Source: Spirogloea muscicola (taxonomy: Eukaryota; Streptophyta; Zygnematophyceae; Spirogloeales; Spirogloeaceae). Taken from it: 25,787 nucleotides of DNA. The notes under the pieces were generated by a model. It made no database searches. It worked only from the letters and a program-made list of their open reading frames with translations, and had not been told where the DNA came from. The DNA is taken from assembly GCA_009602725.1 (NCBI GenBank), contig WELB01000047.1:316273-342059 (forward strand). Direction: 5' to 3'. The position numbers and the translations under genes were made by a program. Numbering within the stretch: the first letter of the stretch is position 1; every line of letters begins with the position of its first letter. Of the stretch, positions 13,701 through 23,278 are shown piece by piece.

Positions 13701-13934
13701 CGCTTAAGCACTCCTCGTAATCACCTTGTGACTGGGCGACTTGCAAGGGTTGTTGTCACGCAGCAATGTCCTAGATACCTCAGCTGGTTGACTGCTAGTA
13801 CATTTCTTGGCAGGCACCTTCACCAACTACCAAAGCTTGTGATCATACCAAAGACCAAGCACATGCCGCATGCAGAGCGGCCCACCGAGTTCTGCAGAGC
13901 GGTCTTTGATTTCTATCATATACCAAGCACTTGA
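10792..13934 (+). CDS. Plant-type alpha/beta hydrolase, complete, 8 exons
   Basis: Serine hydrolase of the Abhydrolase_1 fold, resembling the plant group that includes Arabidopsis At2g18360/At4g36610; substrate unknown. Exons 10792-10878, 11314-11433, 12070-12186, 12434-12589, 12834-12968, 13265-13366, 13625-13692 and 13814-13934 give 301 aa. The start (gccATGGcc) yields MACCGFSFLRAYRGYLAWHY, like plant relatives. Oxyanion motif LLFLHGFGAGALVQW, then YLPDLVFFGSS, nucleophile elbow GYSYGG (Ser at 12479-12481), acid in VWGESDPICP (Asp at 13652-13654) and His at 13860-13862 in KTKHMPHAERP complete the triad. The first six introns are phase 0. Exon 6 needs an AAG 3' splice site (13262-13264); every upstream CAG brings a stop or the wrong frame, and the joined protein aligns without a gap. 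A symmetric extra exon may exist at 13472-13555. No signal peptide or transmembrane segment is visible, so it is probably cytosolic. Confidence 0.9.
10956..11131 (+). repeat. A-rich hexamer-like degenerate repeat grading into telomere-like sequence
   Basis: In hydrolase intron 1 the words AAAACC, AAAATC, AGAATC and GAAATC recur with roughly six-base spacing from 10956 to about 11090. They then pass into CCCCTAACC, TTAACTT and CCTAAACCT, which look like decayed CCCTAAA units. Confidence 0.6.
12377..12415. repeat. Octamer microsatellite (GATTGAAA)n
   Basis: Four exact GATTGAAA copies at 12377-12408, followed by GATTGAC, in the intron between hydrolase exons 3 and 4, ending 18 bases before exon 4. 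Confidence 0.95.
13087..13160 (+). repeat. Degenerate TTTAGGG telomere-like segment in intron
   Basis: AAGGGTAGGGATTAG, TTCTAGGGT and CAGGGTTTAGGGCATTGGG lie within 75 bases in hydrolase intron 5 (12969-13264). The units are too irregular for a functional telomere but share the TTTAGGG word. Confidence 0.6.
13472..13555 (+). other. Candidate cassette exon of the hydrolase gene (84 nt)
   Basis: A strong pyrimidine tract and CTACAG end at 13471, the frame is open for 28 codons, and GTACAT follows at 13556. Both ends are phase 0, so inclusion would insert 28 residues between LGVLQQ and ELLLVWGESD without a frameshift. Family homologues run straight across this point, so I leave it out of the main model. 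Confidence 0.4.
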
Positions 13935-14812
13935 TTGTGCTGCTCAGATATGAGCGATGCTTGCATGTGATTGCTGCAGACAGCGACTTGAAAACAGCAG
14001 CAGGATGAGCAACCATTCATTTAATGATTATTTTCGAAGCATCAGACTCTGTTGGTGGCAAGTTCAAAGCACGACGGATAATAAGGATTGACTGATAACA
14101 GGCCTTCAGCTGCCACATCCAGCGAGCAGATGAAGCAGCCCCTGCTGGAACACAGCACATTGATTGATGGAAAGTATGCTTGTCAGGCAATTCTATGAGG
14201 ATGTTGTTTGTTACGCTTGACTGTTGAAGGTGTGCGAGCTGCTGTATCTCTCTGCCAATAAACAAATGAGGGCAGACCAATACCGTTGGGAAGGTACAGC
14301 CCTTCTCTTTTGGGAGGGATAGGAGATTGTTAATAATTGGTTATGAATGAAGAATTGAGCTGGATTGTCACTCTAGGTGATCATGATCACCAGTCCTGGT
14401 CGTGTCAAAGTCAAGCAGGTGTTTGATTTATTTGTCAAGCCAGGAAGTTAGTGTCCAGTCAGGAAGTTGCAAAGCGAGTGTATTGGGACATATATTACTA
14501 CGCATTGTTCATGTGGGCAGTCGAAGCAGTTCTCCCTAAAAAGCACTGAAAGGGTCATGCAAGGCTTGCCCGTTCACGCGTGTCATTAAGTATCACAACT
14601 TGTACGCTGTGCTGATTATGGAGGGGCCAAAACAAACAACACACAGCGAATTGCAAACTCAGTGCAGATTGATGTTGGCGATGTGTATATACTATCACCA
14701 ACTTTACTATACTCTCTGAATGAAGTAGTAGATCCAGCTATAGTTATCAAAGCATTTGGCCCACAATGGTATTGGTAAGCCTTTAGCGAGCCTCCAGCCG
14801 TGGCTGGCGGCT
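13935..14812. other. Intergenic spacer, hydrolase 3' side
   Basis: AT-richer sequence after the hydrolase stop. Open frames on both strands are short and unlike any family I know. It presumably holds the hydrolase 3' UTR and distal FKBP promoter. No RNA gene or mobile element is evident. Confidence 0.5.
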
Positions 14813-14899
14813 GATGGAGGAGGACCCGAAACGGCTCGAACCTCAAACCTCAGAACCACCAATGTCCCAAGGTTGGCTGGGGGGGCTTAGGGGGCCTCG

Positions 14900-14912
14900 G
14901 AAGCTTCTGGAG
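14900..14912 (+). promoter_or_regulatory. Heat-shock element-like site upstream of the FKBP gene
   Basis: GAAGCTTCTGGAG reads as GAA-nn-TTC-nn-GAG: two perfect inverted heat-shock units and a third with one mismatch. It lies about 300 bases before the FKBP start codon. Plant ROF1/FKBP62 is heat-induced and partners HSP90, so the site makes biological sense; HSF binding is inferred only. Confidence 0.5.
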
Positions 14913-14918
14913 GTGCCC

Positions 14919-15037
14919 GCCAGATGTGGCGGCGCCACGGGCCCGGCCACATGTGGCGGCGGCGCTAAGGCGGCGCCAAATAGCACCGGGCACCCGCTCC
15001 AGCGGCTGGAAGCCCCAGCCAGATTTGGCGGCGGCGA
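14919..15037. promoter_or_regulatory. Three GCCAGAT(G/T)TGGCGGCG-like repeats with E2F-like cores
   Basis: Related words lie at about 14919 (GCCAGATGTGGCGGCG), 14947 (GCCACATGTGGCGGCG) and 15019 (GCCAGATTTGGCGGCG). ATTTGGCGCC on the - strand at 14972-14981 and TTTGGCGG at 15024-15031 fit the E2F consensus WTTSSCSS. They sit 180-300 bases upstream of the FKBP start. Confidence 0.4.
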
Positions 15038-15212
15038 AGCCCCACCATACGTGGACTTTTTAGCACAAGCCTTGGCGACGTTAGATCCGCCGCAGCTGCC
15101 GCCGTCGCCGTCGCCGCTTTCGCCGCCGCGTTTCCCGGCGGGCTTCCCGCTCGCGCGCGCCGCCAGGACCCGCGCCGCCGAGGGAACGCTCTGTGCTTCG
15201 AGGCCTTTACCG

Positions 15213-18200
15213 ATGGCGGACGAGTTTGATCTTAACGCCAACGCGCCGATGGACGACGCGCTGGACGACGACGGCGGCGACGGCGAGGGCGGCGCCGGCG
15301 ACGCTGAGGCGTACAAGCCGCACAAGGAGGGCGAGGAGAAGGACCTCACCTCCGACGGCGGCGTCAGGAAGCTGCTCGTCAAGGCCGGCGAGGGGTGGGA
15401 GAAGCCCGACTCCGGCGACGACGTCTCTGGTGCGGCTCACTTCCGCCGCCGCCGGCGCTTGGCCGGACCTGGCTGGCCTACCATTGCGGTCATCTAAGCT
15501 GCCTCTCTAATTCTAATAGTCCTTGCTCTGACGATTAAAGGTTTCCAGGTGGCCACGATTAATGGCAGGGTTTGATCACATTCGAGAAAGTAACATAGAG
15601 TAATGCGGCTGCTGATGTCAACAGAGCGGCTGTCAAAGCCAGCCAGGTGCATACAGAGGGTGTTCAAGATCATTAGCCACAGGCTGGGCAGCCAGGCTGC
15701 TCTTTGTACCCCCGTGTCAGTCATCAGATGAGCTGAGGGGAGCTGTAGTTAGGCCACCTTCCAGCTCACAATGTATTATTACTTCTGTTGTTGGCAGCTG
15801 CACTGTAGAGTAAGCACACTCTCTGAAAGTAAAGCTGTGCACCAACTATTTCCCCAGCCTGGGTTAGGCGAAATTTTGTAAGCACAGCCAATTAAGGACG
15901 ACGTGTATTGGGATACAGCCAGTGGCATGTCTATCAGATAGCAGATATCGCAGCCCTTTTTTCCAATGGGAGAGAGCATCATGACTGGAAGAGATGAAGC
16001 AAGACATAGCCAGTGCGGAGTGCACACCCACGTTCCAAATTTGAGCCAAAACTGTCATGCCCAGCTTGAATGGCAGACAATGCTGAGCCAGTGCCCACTG
16101 CCGGAAAAGCGGGCAATGCTGATTAAGTCTCCAATCATTTGCAGTGCATTACACGGGAACGCTTCTAGATGGGACCAAGTTTGACTCAAGTGTGGACAGG
16201 GGCCAGCCGTTCACATTCAAGCTGGGTCAAGGTGTGCAATCTCTCTTGAACATGCTGCAAATCCAAGTACTTAGTGCCCGTTAGTGTGAGGTTTACATGA
16301 GGTCTTCCTGCTTGTGACTCTACCAGCTTGTTTATACATCGGTCACGGATCTCAATTAATTGCTCCTTATGAGTTGGTTGCTATCGTATCCACGAGTCTG
16401 TCACAAGCTTTCACAATGTTTGACACTCCAATTAGCATGGTCATACACTTTCTTAAGCATAATCTGCCCCAGCAGCGGTGTATGATTTCCTGCGCTTATG
16501 CTCGGTACATGATAATGTCATCATCATAACTGCAGGCCAGGTGATAAAAGGATGGGACAAAGGTGTCGCTACGATGAAGAAGGGAGAAAAGGCAACTTTC
16601 ACAATTGCGCCACAGTATGCATATGGTGAAGCTGGCTCACCTCCTACGATCCCGGCAAACGCGACATTGAAGTTTGATGTGGAGTTGCTATCATGGACTA
16701 GTGTAAAGGTGTGTGTGGCCGTGGACCTTCACAGACATCTGATGTCTTGATCCAGCAGATGATAGTGTTGTGATGTAACTAGCACCTCAGCTTCTTGCAT
16801 CACAAAAGGTTAAGAACTTGCTAAGTGCAAGCCTCCTGTCAAGGCAGGATTGATAGAAAGTCATATGTAGCCTTTGACTTTGCTGATATTAATTCAAACC
16901 CGCTGCACAGGACATCACTGGAGATGGTGGCCTCGTAAAGAAGATTGTGACAGAAGGAAAGGCTTGGCAAATGCCCAAGGATGACGATCAGGTCACGAGT
17001 ACGTGGTGATGCCTTAACAGCAACTCTTTAATGGATGCACTTACTTTACCAGTGTCAGATGAAGCAACAGCTGAAGCAATGGGCCGGTAATCAGCTGCCT
17101 TGCCTGCAATGAAGCAAAGTGGGATCATAGTACTTTTTGATCATGCATCTTGGCTTGACAATATTCCATTTGTTGTTGCAGTTAAGTACGAGGCTAAGTT
17201 GCCAGATGGCACTGTGATTGCGAAGTCCCCTGAAGAAGGGCAAGAATTCTACATAAAGGATGGTGGGTTCCTATTGGTGCTGTTCTGTTCTTTCTTATTG
17301 AGCAACTTACGTATTTGTAATCGTGAAACATCAAGGTCTTATGTCCACTAGCTGAGACTGGATACCATTATTTGCAAACCTCAATTGTATTGCTGCAATA
17401 TTGTGGGTTGGAGCTCTAAGCGGTGATCAAGTCAATGTGTCATTGCCAGGTCACCTCTTTCCTGGCATTGCTAGGGCACTGAAGACAATGCACAAAGGGG
17501 AGAAGGTTTTACTTACTGTGCGGTCAGATTGTAAGTGGACAACTGCTATCATTGAAATGTCAATGAGATGCATCTCAGAGACAGCATTGCAAGTTGATCT
17601 GTATCCTTGATAAGGAAGATAACCACTTTGCTTGCATTTCGCCGCACACAGAGTGTGAGGAAGGAGGTTGTAACCTTATATAATGGAGATAGAAGAGAGA
17701 ATAAGCTCAGTGCAACAGCAAACACTTTAACTAGATGTTAGAGTTGCACAGAAGATTTCAGTAGTGATTGTTTTCCCCTTTGCAGTCCACATAATTGTCC
17801 TGCAAAATATCAGACAAGGCATTGGCATGGTGATGATTTGTCCATTGCACTACTTGCATGGCAGATGCTTTTGGCGAGGCTGGGAAGGAGGCCACTGATG
17901 GTGGCGTTGCGGTGCCGCCCAACGCCACGATCATGGTGGACCTTGAATTGGTATCTTGGAATGTTGTTGAGAAGATTACAGATGATGGCAAAGTTCTGAA
18001 GAAGGTTCTCAAGGAGGGAGAGGGATATGAGAAGCCCAATGATGGTGCGCAAGTAAAAGGTATGTGCCCTGCTGACTTTAATTATGCTAAACAAATTTCA
18101 ATTGTTGTATACATTCACGTTGCAATAGTAATGGTTTGACTCCGTGCTTACTTGTTCCAAAGTTCTAATGAGCTCTTTTGGCCTACTTCCGCTGGAGCTG

Positions 18201-20646
18201 CAGTCAGATACACTGCCAGGCTGGAGGATGGCACAGTCGTGGAGAAACTTGGCTTTGATGAGAACGAATATGAGTTTGTGGTAGACGAAGGTAACACACA
18301 GAGGTCTCTTGATGCATGATGGTTTCTTGTTTGCAGAGGAACACAGTACTTAATAAGTGGTGATATGTAAGTAGCACTTCGATTCTGCAGGGCCACGTCT
18401 TCTACTTTAGGTGGACGCAGACGTGGTCCTTCTTGAGCATCTTAACTAGCTCCAATTAGCTCCAACCTTAGTTGCATTTCATGACATTTGCCCACCTGCT
18501 TGTTACTACAGAGCAAGTTATTCCAGGCCTGGACAAGGCAGTTTTGCAAATGAAGAAGGGGGAAGTGGCACTGGTCACTATTGCACCAGAATATGCATAC
18601 GGAGCCCCTGGAGTGCAGAAGGAAGGCTTAACAGTGCCTCCCAATGCAACTTTATACTATGAAACAGAGATGGTCTCCTTCATCAAGGTGTGCCATTCCT
18701 CTTCTGCTCCTGTGAGCAGAAGATCAGATCATTTCCCCAATCTTTTACTGTTTCAACTAGCTGTCCATTTAGCTGCTATTGATTCTTTCTTCAACAGTAT
18801 ATAGGTTTTTGCTTCCGCTGACTACCCAAAAGGTAGATTGACAAAGAAGTGAGTCAGTGCTTGTGCAGTGGAAATGTTGTGCTTGTGCATAATCTCAAAC
18901 ATGTCAATGCAGTATTAGCTACTGCTCTGAACGATGTGTGACGTGGCAATGCCTCTTCACAGGATAAGGAGACCTGGGAAGTCAGCGAGACAAAGGACAA
19001 GCTTGAACGAACAGCAACTCTGAAGGAGGACGGGAACCAGCTCTACAAGGCGGGAAAGTTCTCCCGTGCCAGTAAGAAGTACTCTAAGGTATGTATGGAA
19101 GTAATCAGATTCTAGGTGCAAAGTGGTGTGGAGAAATTGAGCAATATTTTGTAAGGCATTACATTCTGTTTTAATGCTGGAGAGGCTTGTATTGACACTG
19201 GTTCGGATGTTTGTGTGATGCTGCAGGCCATGAAGTTTGTTGAGTACGACAGCCAATTCTCAGACGAAGAAAAGAAGCAGTCCAAGGCCCTCAAGCTGAG
19301 CTGCTATTTGAACGATGCTGCCTGCAGGCTCAAGCTGAAGGACTACAATGAAGCAGTGAAGCTTTGTTGCAAGGTTAGCTGAAAGCATTGCCCCTCCTTC
19401 ATCACTTCTTCAGTGACTGATATATGGCTTTTCCACGCTGATGGGATGGGTAAAGCACCACTTTCTTACCTGCTTTAATTACTCTTGTTGCCACGTCGCA
19501 GGCTGTGGACTTGGAGTCCCAGAATGTCAAGGCATTGTTCAGGAGAGCACAGGGCTACGTTGGCACCCAGGATTACGACCTGGCAGAGCTTGACTTGAAA
19601 AAAGCCCTGGAGATTGACCCTCAAAACAGGTCTGTGAGGCTGGCAGCTATGCTCAGGTGCATTGTTTGGGGAAGGGTTGCATCAGTAGAGCACTGGCGTC
19701 AGCTCGTTGACATCTGTGAAGTATATGCGACACAAGGGTTTTAGCTCTTTCCCCACATTTGTCTTGCCTGTAGATTCGTATCTATTCTCAGTGATGCAGC
19801 TTTGTAAAGGATCAGTATGAAGTACGAGAAGAAACAACATAGAAAGTTCAAGTAGACCTCATGACCTCTTTTTAGATCAACACTTTGATATGTGGTTGTG
19901 GTCAGGGACGTCAAGCTGGAGATGAAGGAGCTGAAGCGGAGGCAGGTGGAGCAGAACAAGAAGGAGGCGAAAATATTTGGCAACATGTTCAGCCGCCTGA
20001 GCAAGCTGGAGGAGCGCGAGAGTAAGGGCAAAGGTGCAGCAGTACAAGCAGAGGCTAATGGGCACACTTTGGTGAGTCTTATCGTCTTCCTCAGTGTCCA
20101 TCATCCAGAGTCTGACTCTTGTCCTGTAAATTGCTCCAAGTCTTCTTCTGTGTGCCGACCTGTTGTTGTTCAGCATATTACTTGAGGGTTATGGAGCTCA
20201 TGATCTGATTGGGATTGTGCCTATAGTGTCTACCAAGCCGCTTTTTGCCCTCTCTTGCTGACGTCAATGACTGGGGCGGGGAGCATGTGTCAATGAGTTT
20301 CCATAGATTGACAATTGATTGTTTTGGGAAATCTTTGCTAGTGGTGGCAGGGCTTCTGGAGGTGCCCAGTGCTTGTTACGGTGTTCAGAAAGTTTACTAT
20401 TAGCACAAATGCTGTCTGAGGGGAGGGGTGGTCTGTGTGCAGCACAGCACAAAAGTCGGGCTGTAGAATTTGTGGCAACGCAATGTTTGCCCATGTTTGC
20501 ACACATATATCATTGAGGGGGCTCTGATTTTAGCTATGTTTTTCTGTTTCCTGCTCAAGGCTGACGAGGACATGGGCGATGCCAAAGCTACAGAGGCCCC
20601 AAGCGACGACAGCACTGAAGCCAGCATTGTTGAGCAGCCCCCATAA
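15213..20646 (+). CDS. ROF1/FKBP62-type multidomain immunophilin: three FKBP domains plus TPR, complete, 14 exons
   Basis: HSP90-associated peptidyl-prolyl isomerase co-chaperone, cytosol/nucleus in plants. Exons 15213-15429, 16145-16231, 16536-16708, 16911-16998, 17182-17262, 17450-17530, 17865-18059, 18204-18290, 18512-18687, 18963-19088, 19227-19373, 19502-19629, 19906-20071 and 20560-20646 give 612 aa. After an acidic N-terminus, FKBP1 (about 60-155) keeps the drug/proline pocket: HYTG, KFDSS, QVIKGW, YAYG and [14 protein letters not shown]2 (about 176-285) and FKBP3 (about 300-393) replace the pocket Trp (GHLFPGI, QVIPGL) and are probably inactive, as usual for ROF1. TPRs (about 405-530) carry clamp residues in [20 protein letters not shown] and [10 protein letters not shown] for the HSP90 C-terminus; GNMFSRL follows. 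The last intron ends in AAG after a strong pyrimidine tract, so the last 28 residues are less sure. The frame stays open upstream to an ATG at 14814, but the 15213 start (cgATGGcg) matches homologues. Confidence 0.95.
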
Positions 20647-23278
20647 GCACCTAGCCAGGCAAGTAGTAAGGACTTGGCTGGCTAGTGTGCGACCAGAAGA
20701 CTGAGGAGCTATCTCATGAACTTCAGGATATTTTTGTTTTGCTGAATGAGGGGAGGGCAGTCACTCTACCAGTCTAGTTTGGCAAGCCTTTTTACCTGCT
20801 GAGTTGAGGTACGCGTCTAGAAGAGGAGTCAAAAGGGAGGCTCATGTTGGACAGCTCTGGAGCTGGGACTGCTTGGCGCAGCATGGGCACAGCGCTACTC
20901 CGGCAGTGCCGCTGCCGCAGTCATGTCCCCCCTCCACAACCGGCCAATCTCAATGTCAATGTCCCATTCATGACTTGCTGCGATGAAGACATGGACCTCG
21001 AGCTTGCAGACGTGTATCCGACATCGCGCCATGGAGTCAACTTTACTTGTGGAGAGAGGTTGTTATTAAGCTCTGATGCTAGAGTCCTTAGGTACTCATA
21101 ATTCTGGTAGTGACGGTAGCAATAGTGGTGGAAGTAGAGCAGACTCGTCCGCAGCAATTATCCGTCAGTCACAATCGAATAACACAAGTCTGAATGCCAT
21201 TGTTGCCAGGCTCGCGCAGTTGTTCATGATGGTCATGGCCAGTGCCACTTTGCTCTCTACTGAAATTTATATGAAGTACTAATCTATTGGGGCTCATCAG
21301 ACGATGCACATGTGAAATATCTGTCGCAGAAGGCATGGTAGCTTGCGTGATTGACTGCAGGTCCAGGGTTGATTGATTGATAAAAATCTACCCTGGTCCC
21401 CACATATCCTGGGATTCAGATATTGGGTTCCTATCGTAGTGGATAAGCATGCCCTTATGACCGAAACCTCAGACATCTACAGGTCCTACTATCCACACGG
21501 TGTTGTTACACTTGCTACACCAGTTATGGGACAATCTGACACGACGATTGGTGGAAGAGCTAGATGTGTCTTGGAGGACTGGACAGTACAACAATGCATC
21601 GTGTGTGTTGATTGTGCCATCAACATGCTGGAGAGTTCCATGTCTGCCCTAGTGGCTATGCTGCTGTCAGATGTCCGTGCTATACGAATATTGGGGGATC
21701 ATTAGCGACAAATGCTCTGTAAGGTCACTAAGTCTTGACTGATGGCACATGCAAGTTCATTGACAAACGTGGATGAGCCACGTAGTGCCCAATGAGCGAG
21801 TATGGTGTTGATGTCTCTTCTGCAACTAGATGTGCCGCATACAATGCTCTGGAAGGATTGGTGGTCACTTTTGTGGCATAAAAGCGCACTGCAAGGTATT
21901 AGGCATGCTCTCTCGACTGCTACGATATCTTATGGGTAGAAGACTCGGCAGTAACAGCTGCTTTCGAGAAAACACCACAGCTTCACCATCGCACCATCTG
22001 GTGACTTACTGCTGCTACTGTTATATTTATTAATGTCTTTATAGCAACTTGTCATTGCAGCCTCCTGTAGGCCTCGTTCTTGGACTGGCTTTCAACATGC
22101 TGCCCGTCAGCCGATGCAGCTGCAGCATGAACAGTACCTCGGGATGCAGTTGTCTCTGACTAGCAACAGGCGGAGCTGGCTATGTGGGTCATACTTACAC
22201 GTCACATTGTTGGTTGAACCTACAAAGGAGTGCAAGCCATGAGTCTGACTTCACTTTCAGGAAAGTGTATATTTGTTCTAAAGGCAATGCAGTAAACTTT
22301 GTGTAACAGTCATGATTGGTGCTGATTGCAGCCGCGTCAGTGTTAACAAGACAAATAAATACGGCTCTTGAGTACCAATGACAAGTTCGTACTAAGTTGG
22401 ACAAAGACAGCTCTTTTCTGCAAAGTGTGAAGGAGATTGCAAAGGCCGTGCTGCGCGGCGATGGCAGGGTGATGAGCAGCTTCGGCTAAGGGCTTGGGGG
22501 CCTTGGGCGCCCATTATTGCTCCCTGCACACGGGGCTCGGGCCTGAGGCAGCAGCGGCTGCAGCAGCAGGGAGCAACGCCGAAGACGGGGAAGCTCAGCA
22601 TCATGGGATAATATGACCGCCGCCGTGCTGCCGCAGATGCCGCCGGCCTGCTGCTCCAGGCTTGGCCGCTTTCAATTGTACAACCGGACGCCACGCCGTT
22701 GGCGGAGGGCCCGAGGCTGGCCTCTCGCCTACCAGCGTGCGGCGCGGGCAGCCAGCGGACGAGCCACTGCCAACTGCAGGTTGTCAGATGGCTAACACAA
22801 AAGAAAACAGAGGAGGGAGGTTGGAGGAGGGAAGGAGTGATGGAGAACTGGTGGTAAACTCTTAGCGAATTGATGCCACTGTGCCACCATGCCTATGCCC
22901 TGCTGCTGTCTGCCGCCCTGCCGCCATGGTGGAGCTTGCGCAACACATGCCTCTTGTCCTCCATGGCTGTTCCTAGCCACCGCAGAAATTATCTGCAGCC
23001 ACACTGCAGGATCCTCCACCTCCGTATGTATAGCCTCAGTGGTGGGTGCCCACCCAGCACTGATGCTGGCTCGCCCAGGGCCGCCTAGCAGTGCGGACCC
23101 CAGAGGCGCGGCGGCTGCACTAGCAGGGCGGCTCTGCTCTGCTTCTCCACAATGGCCACCTCTTTCATCCCTCCTCGTTCCACCCTCCACGATTCCGTGT
23201 ATCTCTCCTCCTCTGTCTGCCATCCATCGATACCTTCCTTCCTGCCTCCTCTGCGGGCGCCGGCACTACGCCGGAGCT
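20647..23278. other. Long spacer without a supportable gene
   Basis: About 2.6 kb between the FKBP stop and the stop of the surface-protein gene on the opposite strand. It must hold both 3' UTRs. The longest open frames (21373-21705 on +, 22792-23223 on -) have no recognisable domain and no splice-consistent continuation. The right third, from about 22430, is more GC-rich, rich in GCAGC/GCGGC words, and resembles the neighbouring surface-protein gene in composition. A lineage-specific gene cannot be excluded. Confidence 0.5.

Noticed and set aside
14843-15382. 179-codon open frame on - across the FKBP start
   Set aside because: Antisense to the GC-rich first FKBP exon and leader; composition is Ser/Pro/Ala low complexity with no domain.
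20027-20035. Alternative donor AAAG|GTGCAG for FKBP exon 13 joined to an acceptor at TTTTAG
   Set aside because: It would add a hydrophobic MFFCFLL stretch to a soluble tail, and the GTGAGT donor at 20072 is stronger.
21373-21705. 110-codon open frame on +
   Set aside because: No domain, no splice-consistent partner exons, and codon content no different from surrounding spacer.
22792-23223. 143-codon open frame on -
   Set aside because: It lies just after the stop of the surface-protein gene, most likely 3' UTR, with low-complexity Ala/Gly/Arg translation and no homology.
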